Assembly: GCF_018449605.1 (NCBI RefSeq)
Contig: NZ_JAAVUW010000005.1
Span: 372,001-436,000, forward strand
Length of the DNA: 64,000 nucleotides
Direction of reading: 5' to 3'
DNA from: Luteibacter sp. dw_328
GTDB lineage: Bacteria > Pseudomonadota > Gammaproteobacteria > Xanthomonadales > Rhodanobacteraceae
The notes beneath the pieces were generated by a model that made no database searches, was not told the DNA's origin, and saw only the letters and a program-made list of their open reading frames with translations. Position numbers and translations under genes: made by a program. This document shows, in pieces, positions 24,947-34,776 of this stretch. Position 1 is the stretch's first letter; each line of letters begins with the position of its first letter.

Positions 24947-27900
24947 TCAGAAATTCCAGCGGACGCCGAGGTTCACCGCGTTACTGGTGGTGTGCGAGGC
25001 GACATCCGCGTTGTAGTACACGAACGTGCTCGCCTTCGGCGTGATGTCGAAACTCACGCCCACACCTGCCTGCCAGTGGTTCTGCACCGGTCGCGAACCC
25101 TGTACCACGAAGCTGTCCGACGGCTCGCCGGCGAAGGCGTTGTTCACCGACACCGTGTCGTTCTTCGTGTTGTGCAGGTAACGCACCAGAACGATCGGAT
25201 GCAGGCGCGTCCCTTCCACGCCCAGGTCGACATCACCGATCAATCGCGCGCCCACGCCGTACTGCATGCTGCTCGCATCGCTACGCCCCACCCTCAGGTC
25301 GGCGTCACCGGCGTTCTTCTCGGTGAACGAGTCGTACTTGACCTTGGTGTAGTAAGCGCCAGCGAACGGCTCCAGATGCATGGCGTGGCCGAGATCGAAG
25401 CGGTAGCCGCCTTCCAGCGCGGCGTTGGTCGTCTTGCCGTTGTAGTGGCCGGTCGCCTGCGGATCATAGGGACCGACAACGATTCGGCGGTTGCTGTCGG
25501 CATTCTGCCAGCCATACGACGCCAGGCCCTCCACCCACCACTGTTGCTGATTGAAGTAGAGCGCGTGCAGGCCGATCGACGCCTGGTCCACATCGGTATA
25601 GTCGCCGCGGCTGTTCACCTCAGTGCGGGAGTTGGCAAAGTTGGCGTGCACACCGAGGCGAAGGTCAGGCGTTACCGGCGCATCGGCGCCGATGATCACG
25701 CCGTGGATGCGGTAATCGGTGTGGGCCGCGTCGGTGCTGCGGTCAAAATCGCTACTCGAAGTATACGGCTCGGCCCAGACCGCGGATCCTTGCTCACCCG
25801 TATCGCGCTGCAGCTTCAGCCGATAGAACAGCGTGTCCTGGTACTGACCCTGCCCGCTCAGTTCCGCATTCGCCGCCGACGCGTAGGTTTCACCGGAGAG
25901 CGAATCGAACGCCTTGATGGCCTGGTCGGCACGTAATCCGCGCGCGTAACCCAGCAAGGTCGGCAACGGGTTACCGCCCGAGGTAGCAATCTGCTGTAGC
26001 GCCGCCGCCACGCTCTGCTGGTTTCCGTTGAGGCCGGGGAACTGGTCGAACGGCGTACCGCCGGTACCCTGGCCACTGCCGGCCTGGCTCAACGTGAGGA
26101 TCAACTGGTTCCCTTGCTGCGTGACGCTCGCATCGAGGAAGGGCAGCGTGTTCTGGGTGACGCCGGCGTAGGCGCCGGTGATGCCGCCGCTCGCATTGAC
26201 GACCGTGTAGCTGGTGGTCGGCCCGTACGTGCCCGCCGAAGGCGTGGACACCAGCTGGCCACCGAGGGTCGCGCCGCCGTTGACGTTGATGCTGTCGCTG
26301 GTGCCGCCGCTGTTGCTGCGTATCTCCGTGGTCGAGCCCGCACCGAGGGTCAGTCCGCCGACGGTCAGCACCGAGCCGGGCGTTCCCGTACCCGCCGCCG
26401 CACCTGTCGCACCGTTGACGCCGCTCGGCGCCACCGTGCCGTTCACCGTGACCGGACCGGTAATCGTGCCGCTACCGACCAGGCCGCCACCCGTGTTGAT
26501 GGTTGCCGGTCCACCAAGATTGCCGTTCACCACCAACGTGCCGCCGATGGTGCTGCCACCGGCGAAGGTCACCGATGTTCCACTGTCCACCGACAACGTA
26601 CCCGCACCGACCGTGAGATTGGTGATGTCGTTGAACGAGCCGCCCGGCAGGGTGGCTTCACCCGTGCCCGTGATGTTGAGCGTGGAACCCGGCGCCGTAC
26701 CGTTGACCGTGCCCGTCACACCTGGCAAATCCCCGTAACCGATATTGATGCTGCTGCCGCCGCCGAGATTCACCGTGCCGCCGATCGGTCCGGCCACGGT
26801 CACCGCGTTGCCGCTGCCGTCGAGGTTCAGGGTGCCGCTTGCGCCCACCGAGATGCCACCGGTGTAGGGGTTGCTTGCATTGAGGATGCCGCCGTTGACC
26901 GTCAGGTCGCCGCTGAAACCAGCGAGTGCCCCCCCCAGGTTAAGTGTGCCCGTGCCTTCCTTATCGAGACCGCCGGTGCCGCTGAGGCTTCCATTGAGGG
27001 TGAGATCGTCGGGACCTTGCACGGTGACGCCGTTGCTGCCAACGGTGACGTTGTTACCGAGCGTTACCGCCGCGCCGGCCTGCAACGCGGCGCCGTTGAT
27101 GGCGAGGTCACCGGTACCCAGTGCCGCGTTGCTGCCGACGACCAACGTGCCACCGTTGACGGTAGCGCCGCCGGTGAAGGTATTGCTGCCGTTCAACGTG
27201 AGCGTGTCGGCCCCGTTCTTTACCAGGCCACTGGCGCCGGAGATGACGCCATCCAGCGTGAGGTTGTTGCTTCCCGGAAGGGTCAACGTTGCGTTGAGGG
27301 CGATGTCGTTCGCGAGTGTGGTGGCCACCGTCGCATCCAAGGAAGCCGCGCCGTCCACCGCGAGTGCACCCGTGCCGAGCGCCGCATTGTTGCCGACACT
27401 CAGGCCGCCGGCATTTAAGGTCACCCCGCCGCTGAAGGTGCTTGCGCCGCCCAGTGCCAGCGTGCCGACACCATCCTTCACCAGGCCACCGGTGCCGCCG
27501 ATGCTGCCGTCGAACGCCGTATTCGCCGCGCCACCCAGCGTGAGGTTATTGCCACCGAGCGCGATCGTGCTGCCGGTGACGCCTGCCAGCGTACCGATGG
27601 TCTGGTTGCCGCCCGCCGAGATATCGAATGTGCCGGTGCCGGTCAGGTTCACCGGGCCCGTCGAAGCCAGGCTGCCGCCGGCACCGATCGCCAGCGTACC
27701 GCCGTTGATGTTGGTACCACCGGTGTACGTATCCGCTGCGGTGAGGGTCAGCGTGGCCGCGCCGTTCTTGGTCAGGCTGCCCGCACCGGTGATCGTGCCG
27801 CCGAGCGTCAGGTCGTTACTACCCAGCACGGTCAAACCCGCGTTCAGTGCGACGGTGTTGGCCAGCGTGATCGCGCTGGTGGTGTCGAGGGTCGAGGTGC

Positions 27901-30900
27901 CGCCGACCGTCAGGCCACCCGTGCCCAGCGCCGCGTTGTTGCCGACGGTCAGGCCGCCCGCATTGAGTGTGACGCCGCCGCTGAAAGTGTTCGCACCACC
28001 AAGCGTCTGCGTGCCCGGGCCGTTCTTCACCAGGGAGCCGGTACCGGCAAGGATGCCGTCGAAGTTCGCGTTGCCGACACCGCCGAGGGTCAGTGCATTC
28101 GCGCCCAGCGTCACTGTGCTGCCGGCGACGCCGTTCAGTGCGCCGATGGACTGGTTACCGCCGGCCGAGATGTCGAAACCGGTACCGGCCGCCGTCAGGT
28201 TCACCGCGCCCGTAGAAACGAGGCTGCCGCCCGCGCCGATTGCCAGCGTTCCTACATTGATGGTGGTGCCGCCGGTGTAGGTATTCGTGCCGGTCAGCGT
28301 TTCCGTGCCGGTGCCCACCTTGATCAGGCCACCCGTGCCGGCGATGGATCCGCCGAAGGTGCCGTCCGTCGGACCGCCGACGATCAGCGAGTTGCCGCCG
28401 AGATTCACCGCGCCATTGCCAGTGAGCGTGCCGAACGTCTGCGTGCCGTTGCCGGCCGACAGATCGAACGTCGCGCCTGCTACGACGTTCACGACGCCAT
28501 TGGCATACAGGCTCGCGCCTGCGCCAAGGGCCAGCGTGCCCGCGTTGATGCTCGTCCCACCGGTGTAGGTATTCGCGCCGTTCAAGGTCAGCGTGGCCAG
28601 GCCCTCCTTGGTCAGGCCGCCGGCGCCGGAAAGGTTACCGTTCAACGTCAGGTCGTTCGTGCCGACCACCGTCAGGCCGGCGTTGAGCACGATGTTGTTC
28701 GCCAGGGAGATCGCGCTGGCGGAGTCCAGCGTCGATGCGCCACCTACCGTCAGGGCGCCCGTGCCGAGCGCCGCGTTATTGCCGACGATCAGGCCGCCCG
28801 CATTCAGCGTGACGCCGCCGGTGAAGCTATTCGCGCCACCGAGCGTCTGTACGCCGGTGCCATTTTTCACCAGTCCGCCACTGCCACCGATCGACCCGTT
28901 GAAGGTGGCGTCCGTAGCGCCACCCAGCGAGAGCACGTTGCCACCCAGTGCGACCGCACTACCGGCGACACCCGCCAGCGAGCCGATGGTCTGGTTGCCG
29001 CCTGCCGATATATCCAGCGTGCCCGTACCGGTGAAGTTCACTGCGCCCGTCGATGCCAGGCTACCGCCGGCGCCTATCGCCAGCGTGCCGCTGTTGATCG
29101 TCGTGCCACCGGTGTACGTGTTCGCACCGGTCAACGTGACGGTCGCGGCGCCGTCCTTGGTCAGGCCGCCCGCGCCCGATATCGCGCCGCCGAGGGTCAG
29201 CGCGTTGGTGCCGAGCAGGTCGAGGTCGGTACCGCCCGTGAGGCTGATGGTGTTCGCGATCGTGAGCGCTGCGTTGGTATCCAGCGTGGCGTTGCCGCCG
29301 ACGGTCAGCGCACCCGTGCCCAGCGCGCCGTTGTTGCCGAGCAACAGGCCGCCGGCATTGAGGGTCACACCGCCGGTGAAGAGGTTCGCGCCGCCGAGTT
29401 CCTGGACGCCGGCGCCATTCTTTACCAGGCCACCGGTTCCAGCGATCACGCCATCGTAGTTTCCGTTACCGACCCCACCGAGCGTCAGCGTGTTAGCACC
29501 GAGCGTCACGGTGCTTCCGCTCACGCCGTTCAACACACCGATCGCCTGGTTACCGCCCGCCGAGATATCGAAGCCGGTACCCACAGCCGCGACGTTGACC
29601 GCACCGTTGGCGGCAAGGCTGCCGCCGGCGCCGATCGCCAGCGTGCCCGCGCTGATCACGGTGCCACCGGTAAACGTGTTGCTGCCGGTGAGGGTTTCCG
29701 TGCCGGCACCTTCCTTGATCAGTCCACCCGTCCCGGCGATCGAGCCGCTGAAGAGGCCGTTGGTGGGACCACCGATGGTGAGCGTGTTCGCACCAAGGTT
29801 GACGGTGCCGCCGCCGCTGAGGGTGCCGAAGGTTTGCGCGCCATTACCCGCGGAGAGGTCGAAGGTCGCACCTGCCAGCAGATTCACGACGCCGCTATTG
29901 GTGAGGCTGCCGCCCGCGCCCAACGCCAGTGTGCCGGCGTTGATATTGGTGCCGCCGGTAAAGGTATTTACGCCATTCAACGTCAGCGTCGCCGCGCCGT
30001 CCTTGGTCAGGCTGCCCGTGCCGGCAATGTTGCCGTTGAGGATCATCGCGTTGCTGCCCAGCACAGTCAGGCCCGCGTTGAGTGCGATGGCGTTCGCCAA
30101 TGTGACGGGGCCGCTGGCGTCGAGCGTCGCCGCACCGTTGACCGTCAGGGCACCCGTGCCGAACGCGGCATTGTTGCCGGCGACCAACCCGCCAGCATTG
30201 ATCGAAAGGCCGCCGCTGAAGGTGCTCGCGCCGCCGAACGTCTGCACACCCGCGCCAGTTTTCACTAGCGCGCCGTTGCCGCTGATGGCACCCGCGAACG
30301 TCTGGTTGGTGGCGTCGCCGAAGTTCAGGGTGTTGCCACCCAGCGAGATGGTGCTACCCGCGACGCCGGAGAGCGCGCCGATGGTCTGCGTGCCGGCGGC
30401 GGAGATATCCAGTCCGGCGCCCGCACCGGCCAGCGTCACCGAGCCGCTCGCGGCCAGGCTTCCGCCGGCGCCGAGCGCCAGCGAGCCAGCGTTAATGGTC
30501 GTGCCGCCGGTGAACGTGTTGGCACCGGACAGCGTGAGTGTCTCGGTGCCGTTCTTGGTCAGGCTACCCGCGCCCGTGAGGGCACCGGCAAGAGTCAGCG
30601 CATGGCTGCCCAGCTCGGTGAGGTTCGCGCCCGCCGCGAGTGAGATATTGTTGGCCACGCTGAGCACCGCACCGGTGTCCAGCGAGGCGCTGCCGCCCAC
30701 ATTCAGCGCACCCGTACCCAGCGCGTTGTTGTTGCCGAGCAGCAGGCCGCCACCGTTGAGGTTCACGCCGCCGCTGAAGGTGTTGGCGCCGTTCAACGAA
30801 AGCAACGAGGGGCCATTCTTAGTGAGGCTTCCGGTGCCGGATACGACACCACCCAGGGCGACGTCCTGGCTCCCCAGCAGGTTGAGCGAACCGCCGCTGA

Positions 30901-33900
30901 GGATGACGCCGTTACCCAGGCTGACCGCCGCGCTGCTGTCGAGCGTCACCGCGCCGCCCACGGTCAGCGCACCGGTGCCGAGGGCACCGCTGTTACCGAG
31001 CAGGAGGCCACCGCCGTTCGCGGTCAGACCGCCCGTAAACGTGTTCGCGCCATTCAACGTCAGCAGTGAGGCACCGTTCTTGGTGATGCTGCCGGTCCCT
31101 GCGATCGCGCCGCCGAGGGTAAGGTCTTGCGTGCCCGGCAAGGTCAATGCGCTGCCCGCATTGAGATTCACGCTGTTGGCGAGATTAAGGGCGGCCGTGC
31201 CGTCCAACGTCACCGCGCCGCCGACATTCAACGCACCGGTTCCGAGTGCATTCGCATTGCCGAGAAGCAATCCGCCCGCGTTGACCGTCGTGCCACCGGT
31301 GAAGGTATTTGCGCCGTTCAACGTGAGTACCGACGCGCCGTTCTTGGTCAGGCTGCCCGTGCCCGACACCACACCGCTGAGCGCCACGTTCTGGCTGCCG
31401 AGCAGGTTCAGCGCGCCACCGGCGAGGTTGACGTTGTTGCCGAGGCTGAGGGCCGTCGTGCTGTCGAGGGTACCCGGGCCGCTCACGGTGAGCGTACCGG
31501 TACCGAGCGCACCCGCATTGGCGAGCAACAGGCCACCCTGGTTGAGATTCACGCCGCCGCTGAAGGTATTCGCACCGCCAAGCGTCTGTGTACCGGCGCC
31601 TGTCTTCGTGATGGCGCCTGTGCCGGAGATGATGCCGGCAAAGGTCTGGTTGGTTGCGTCGCCGAACGTCAGCGTGTTCGCACCCAGGGAGATCGTCGTG
31701 CCTGCCACACCGGACAAGGCGCCGATGGCCTGGTTGCCGGCTGCCGAAATATCGAACCCTGCGCCCGGTGCGCTGAGGGTGACCGCGCCGGTCGCCGCCA
31801 GTTGACCACCCGCTCCCAGCCGCACGGTGCCCGCGGCGATGTTGAGGCCGCCGGTAAACGTGTTGGCACCGCTAAGGGTCAACGTGGAGGTACCCGACTT
31901 GATCAGGCCACCCGTGCCCGCGAGTACGCCGCCGAAGGTCAGTGGCTGACCGCCGAGGACGTTCAACGACGCGCCAGCGCCGAGGTTCATGTTGTTGGCG
32001 AGGTTGAGCGCCGTCGTACCATCCAGCGTGACCGCACCATTGACACTCAGGGCACCGCTGCCGAGTGCGCCGCTGTTGCCCAGAAGCAGGTCGCCCGCGT
32101 TCGCCGTCACGCCGCCGGTGAACGTGTTTGCACCGTTCAAGGTGAGCAGGGTCGCGCCGTTCTTCACCAGGTTGCCTTGCCCGGAGAGGATGCCGTTGAA
32201 GACCAGCGGCTGGCCGCCGAGGAGGTTCAGCGAACCGGTGCTGCCGAGGTTGACGTTGTTGGCGAGCGACAACGGCGCGGTGCCATCGAGTGTGACCGAG
32301 CCGCCGACGCTGAGCGCACCGCTACCGATTGCGTTCGCGTTGCCGAGCAGCAAACCACCGCCGTTCAAGGCAACACCGCCCGTGAAGCTGCTGTTGCCGG
32401 TGAGCGTCTGTATGCCGGCCCCCACCTTGACCAGCCCCCCGGTGCCAGCGATCGCTCCTGAGTAACTCGTGTTGCCGATCCCACCGAGGGTCAGCGACTT
32501 GGCTCCGAGGTTCGTCGTACCCGAACCCGCCAGCGAACCGATGGATTGGTTGGCCGCCGCCGCAGAGATATCGAGGCTGGTACCCGCACCGAGCGACATG
32601 GCCTGCGTCGCCGACAACACGCCGCCCGCGCTGACGGCGAGGGAACCGCCCGTGAGGGAGAAGCCGCCGGTCATGCTGTCGACGCCGCCGAGCGTCAGTG
32701 TGCTCGCGCCCTGCTTCACCAGCGTGCCGGCGCCCGAGAGCGCGCCGTTCAATGTCATCGCCTGGTTGCCGAGGAGGTTGAGCGTTCCTCCGCCATTAAC
32801 GACGACGTTGTTGGCGAGATTGAACGCACCCGTGGTGTCGAGCGTGGCGTTGCCGCCGACGGTCAGGGCACCCGTACCCAACGCACCCGCGTTACCTAGC
32901 AACAGGCCGCCGGCATTCAGATTCACGCCGCCAGTAAACAGGTTCGCACCGCCCAGGGTGACGACCGCGGTATCGGTGACCGTCAGGCCACCCGCACCGG
33001 AGATCACGCCGCCGAGCCCGAATGCGTTGGTACCAGCAAGCTCGAGGTGACCCGACGTGAGATTGATGGCATTCGCCAGCGACAGACCTGCTGTCGATGC
33101 GGCGATGGCGCCGCCCTTGGCCGTCATCGGCTGGCTGCCGAAGACGCCCGCGTTATCGAAGTTGACCAGGCCGTCATTGATCGTGGCGTCATCCGTAACA
33201 GCCGCACCCTGAAGATTCCACGTACCGCTGTTCACCACCAGGTGCTGGAAGTGGAGGTAGTTCGCGGCGTTGATCGTGGAGACGGCACCGCCGGTACCTG
33301 CGCCTGTACCGGTCGCGGAGTTCTGCAGAACGAGGAGATTGTTCGTGCCGAGCCCGCCGTCCACGATGCCCGCGCCCGCAAGACTGATGTTGAGCGTGAG
33401 GATGACAGCGTTGAGGCTGATGCCGTTATTCACAACGCTCGACCCGCTGACCGCGGTGAACGTGTTGCCTGTGGACGTGTCGCCCATGTAGAGGCTGCCA
33501 TTGATGGTGCCGGCATTGATAAACGTGTTGCCAGCTCCCGGCGTATTCGACGCACCGAAGCCAATACGACCGGTAATGCTCTTGCCCGCGGAGTTGATGA
33601 AGTTCGTCTGCCCACCGCCGTAGGTCAGGATCGTTGGTGCATCCGCGGTCGTGAACCCATTCAATCCGAGAATCTGCATCCCGAACGTTCCGTCGTTCGT
33701 GATGTTGGTGACACCGCCCGTCGCGTTCTGCACCGTCAGTGACTGGCCACCGATACTGAGAAGGGAAAGGACGTTGACCAGGCCGTTGATGTTGCCGCCA
33801 GCAAGGTTGTGCACGTTGATCGTGTTGCCGCCGACCGTGTTGTTACCGAGCACCGCACCTGATGCGGCCAGACTCAGACCGCCGTTGAGCGCCGGGTCGA

Positions 33901-34198
33901 TCGTGCCCGAGTTGTCGAGGGTGATGCCATTGCCGGAGAGGGTGAGCGCGCTGCCGCCGAGCAAGGGCGGCACGCTGACCACCGCGCCGGTGTCAATGGT
34001 CATCGTGACTGCGTTCGTCGAGCTAGCAACGTTGTTGGTATTCGATCCCGTGGCGCAGGTGATGGTCACACCGGCCGTGGTACATGCGGCGTGGGCGGTT
34101 CCGCTGAACAAGGGCATCGCCAGCATCGATGCCAGGGCGAGATAAATACCCCTGCTGAGTGAATTACGACGAATGCTTTCCACCTGACGCTTGTTCAT
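24947..34198 (-). CDS. Giant autotransporter (type Va) with autotransporter-associated beta-strand repeats
   Basis: A 3083-residue surface protein. Signal peptide MNKRQVESIRRNSLSRGIYLALASMLAMPLFSGTAHA, residues 1-37. Residues ~400-2350 hold about 22 repeats of the PATR type (G-A-x-x-L-T-L-x-G-A-N-T-F-T-G-G-x-x-x-N-A-G-x-L-x-x-G), each about 80-90 residues with its spacer, predicted to form a beta-helix stalk. A helical linker (ALQQIATSGGNPLPTLLGYARGLRADQAIKAFDSLSGETYASAANAEL) precedes the C-terminal translocator barrel (about 2800-3083), which ends VNLGVRWNF. No catalytic domain is evident, so adhesion or biofilm is the likely role. Start by the signal peptide at 34198. Confidence 0.95.
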   Translation of the reverse strand: MNKRQVESIRRNSLSRGIYLALASMLAMPLFSGTAHAACTTAGVTITCATGSNTNNVASSTNAVTMTIDTGAVVSVPPLLGGSALTLSGNGITLDNSGTIDPALNGGLSLAASGAVLGNNTVGGNTINVHNLAGGNINGLVNVLSLLSIGGQSLTVQNATGGVTNITNDGTFGMQILGLNGFTTADAPTILTYGGGQTNFINSAGKSITGRIGFGASNTPGAGNTFINAGTINGSLYMGDTSTGNTFTAVSGSSVVNNGISLNAVILTLNISLAGAGIVDGGLGTNNLLVLQNSATGTGAGTGGAVSTINAANYLHFQHLVVNSGTWNLQGAAVTDDATINDGLVNFDNAGVFGSQPMTAKGGAIAASTAGLSLANAINLTSGHLELAGTNAFGLGGVISGAGGLTVTDTAVVTLGGANLFTGGVNLNAGGLLLGNAGALGTGALTVGGNATLDTTGAFNLANNVVVNGGGTLNLLGNQAMTLNGALSGAGTLVKQGASTLTLGGVDSMTGGFSLTGGSLAVSAGGVLSATQAMSLGAGTSLDISAAAANQSIGSLAGSGTTNLGAKSLTLGGIGNTSYSGAIAGTGGLVKVGAGIQTLTGNSSFTGGVALNGGGLLLGNANAIGSGALSVGGSVTLDGTAPLSLANNVNLGSTGSLNLLGGQPLVFNGILSGQGNLVKNGATLLTLNGANTFTGGVTANAGDLLLGNSGALGSGALSVNGAVTLDGTTALNLANNMNLGAGASLNVLGGQPLTFGGVLAGTGGLIKSGTSTLTLSGANTFTGGLNIAAGTVRLGAGGQLAATGAVTLSAPGAGFDISAAGNQAIGALSGVAGTTISLGANTLTFGDATNQTFAGIISGTGAITKTGAGTQTLGGANTFSGGVNLNQGGLLLANAGALGTGTLTVSGPGTLDSTTALSLGNNVNLAGGALNLLGSQNVALSGVVSGTGSLTKNGASVLTLNGANTFTGGTTVNAGGLLLGNANALGTGALNVGGAVTLDGTAALNLANSVNLNAGSALTLPGTQDLTLGGAIAGTGSITKNGASLLTLNGANTFTGGLTANGGGLLLGNSGALGTGALTVGGAVTLDSSAAVSLGNGVILSGGSLNLLGSQDVALGGVVSGTGSLTKNGPSLLSLNGANTFSGGVNLNGGGLLLGNNNALGTGALNVGGSASLDTGAVLSVANNISLAAGANLTELGSHALTLAGALTGAGSLTKNGTETLTLSGANTFTGGTTINAGSLALGAGGSLAASGSVTLAGAGAGLDISAAGTQTIGALSGVAGSTISLGGNTLNFGDATNQTFAGAISGNGALVKTGAGVQTFGGASTFSGGLSINAGGLVAGNNAAFGTGALTVNGAATLDASGPVTLANAIALNAGLTVLGSNAMILNGNIAGTGSLTKDGAATLTLNGVNTFTGGTNINAGTLALGAGGSLTNSGVVNLLAGATFDLSAGNGAQTFGTLSGGGTVNLGANTLTIGGPTNGLFSGSIAGTGGLIKEGAGTETLTGSNTFTGGTVISAGTLAIGAGGSLAANGAVNVAAVGTGFDISAGGNQAIGVLNGVSGSTVTLGANTLTLGGVGNGNYDGVIAGTGGLVKNGAGVQELGGANLFTGGVTLNAGGLLLGNNGALGTGALTVGGNATLDTNAALTIANTISLTGGTDLDLLGTNALTLGGAISGAGGLTKDGAATVTLTGANTYTGGTTINSGTLAIGAGGSLASTGAVNFTGTGTLDISAGGNQTIGSLAGVAGSAVALGGNVLSLGGATDATFNGSIGGSGGLVKNGTGVQTLGGANSFTGGVTLNAGGLIVGNNAALGTGALTVGGASTLDSASAISLANNIVLNAGLTVVGTNDLTLNGNLSGAGGLTKEGLATLTLNGANTYTGGTSINAGTLALGAGASLYANGVVNVVAGATFDLSAGNGTQTFGTLTGNGAVNLGGNSLIVGGPTDGTFGGSIAGTGGLIKVGTGTETLTGTNTYTGGTTINVGTLAIGAGGSLVSTGAVNLTAAGTGFDISAGGNQSIGALNGVAGSTVTLGANALTLGGVGNANFDGILAGTGSLVKNGPGTQTLGGANTFSGGVTLNAGGLTVGNNAALGTGGLTVGGTSTLDTTSAITLANTVALNAGLTVLGSNDLTLGGTITGAGSLTKNGAATLTLTAADTYTGGTNINGGTLAIGAGGSLASTGPVNLTGTGTFDISAGGNQTIGTLAGVTGSTIALGGNNLTLGGAANTAFDGSIGGTGGLVKDGVGTLALGGASTFSGGVTLNAGGLSVGNNAALGTGALAVDGAASLDATVATTLANDIALNATLTLPGSNNLTLDGVISGASGLVKNGADTLTLNGSNTFTGGATVNGGTLVVGSNAALGTGDLAINGAALQAGAAVTLGNNVTVGSNGVTVQGPDDLTLNGSLSGTGGLDKEGTGTLNLGGALAGFSGDLTVNGGILNASNPYTGGISVGASGTLNLDGSGNAVTVAGPIGGTVNLGGGSSINIGYGDLPGVTGTVNGTAPGSTLNITGTGEATLPGGSFNDITNLTVGAGTLSVDSGTSVTFAGGSTIGGTLVVNGNLGGPATINTGGGLVGSGTITGPVTVNGTVAPSGVNGATGAAAGTGTPGSVLTVGGLTLGAGSTTEIRSNSGGTSDSINVNGGATLGGQLVSTPSAGTYGPTTSYTVVNASGGITGAYAGVTQNTLPFLDASVTQQGNQLILTLSQAGSGQGTGGTPFDQFPGLNGNQQSVAAALQQIATSGGNPLPTLLGYARGLRADQAIKAFDSLSGETYASAANAELSGQGQYQDTLFYRLKLQRDTGEQGSAVWAEPYTSSSDFDRSTDAAHTDYRIHGVIIGADAPVTPDLRLGVHANFANSRTEVNSRGDYTDVDQASIGLHALYFNQQQWWVEGLASYGWQNADSNRRIVVGPYDPQATGHYNGKTTNAALEGGYRFDLGHAMHLEPFAGAYYTKVKYDSFTEKNAGDADLRVGRSDASSMQYGVGARLIGDVDLGVEGTRLHPIVLVRYLHNTKNDTVSVNNAFAGEPSDSFVVQGSRPVQNHWQAGVGVSFDITPKASTFVYYNADVASHTTSNAVNLGVRWNF

Positions 34199-34677
34199 AC
34201 CACCCCCGGTAAGTCCGGCCCACTCCCGGATTCCGGGAATGCCGGCCGCACTTCAGCGACGACACCAGTTTCCTGGGCCGTTAAAAAATAGACGTCTGAA
34301 GGAACGACGCCGGATTGGCCTGTGCATGAGGCCGACGTGCGCGGCCAGCCTATGCGAGCGCTCTCAGGGGTGAGTGCACAAATCCGGCGAGGGGTTTTTA
34401 GCGTGTTTTCAAGGCGCCGCGAGCGCGTGCACCTTTTCCTGCGTTGTCTACAAATACGGCAGGAGACGACCATTTATTGGCGCGACGTTCCGGCGGTGAT
34501 CGGAATCAAACCTGAGCAAGAACGCGCTCGCCAGCGCTTTTTCGCGCCGTGTTGACCTTTCAAGGCCCGGACGCGGCGACACCTTGACGCCATAGCGGGG
34601 ATTCGATCTTTGCCGAATATCGCTGTCGATAAGCAGGTAATTGCAACCCGCATCCCCGCGAATCCCCCCGCTTTCCT

Positions 34678-34758
34678 GTAGGAGCCGATTCATCGGCGAA
34701 GGGTCTGGCCCTGTTGCAGGGTTGTCGCGAGCCCGTTCGCCGATGAATCGGCTCCTAC
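34678..34758. repeat. REP-like palindromic element, copy 3
   Basis: Arms GTAGGAGCCGATTCATCGGC plus GA (34678-34699) and the exact complement at 34737-34758, 18 bp after the TolC-like gene's stop codon. It is the only structure I can see in the 578 bp between the autotransporter start and the TolC-like gene; the rest must hold the autotransporter promoter but shows no clear motif. Confidence 0.85.
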
Positions 34759-34776
34759 AGAGAGTGTGTCGGGTAT

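Noticed and set aside
26114-33742. Many long plus-strand frames (up to 771 codons) opposite the autotransporter
   Set aside because: They are periodic Pro/Ala/Val-rich shadows of the repeats. None has a ribosome binding site or known domain.
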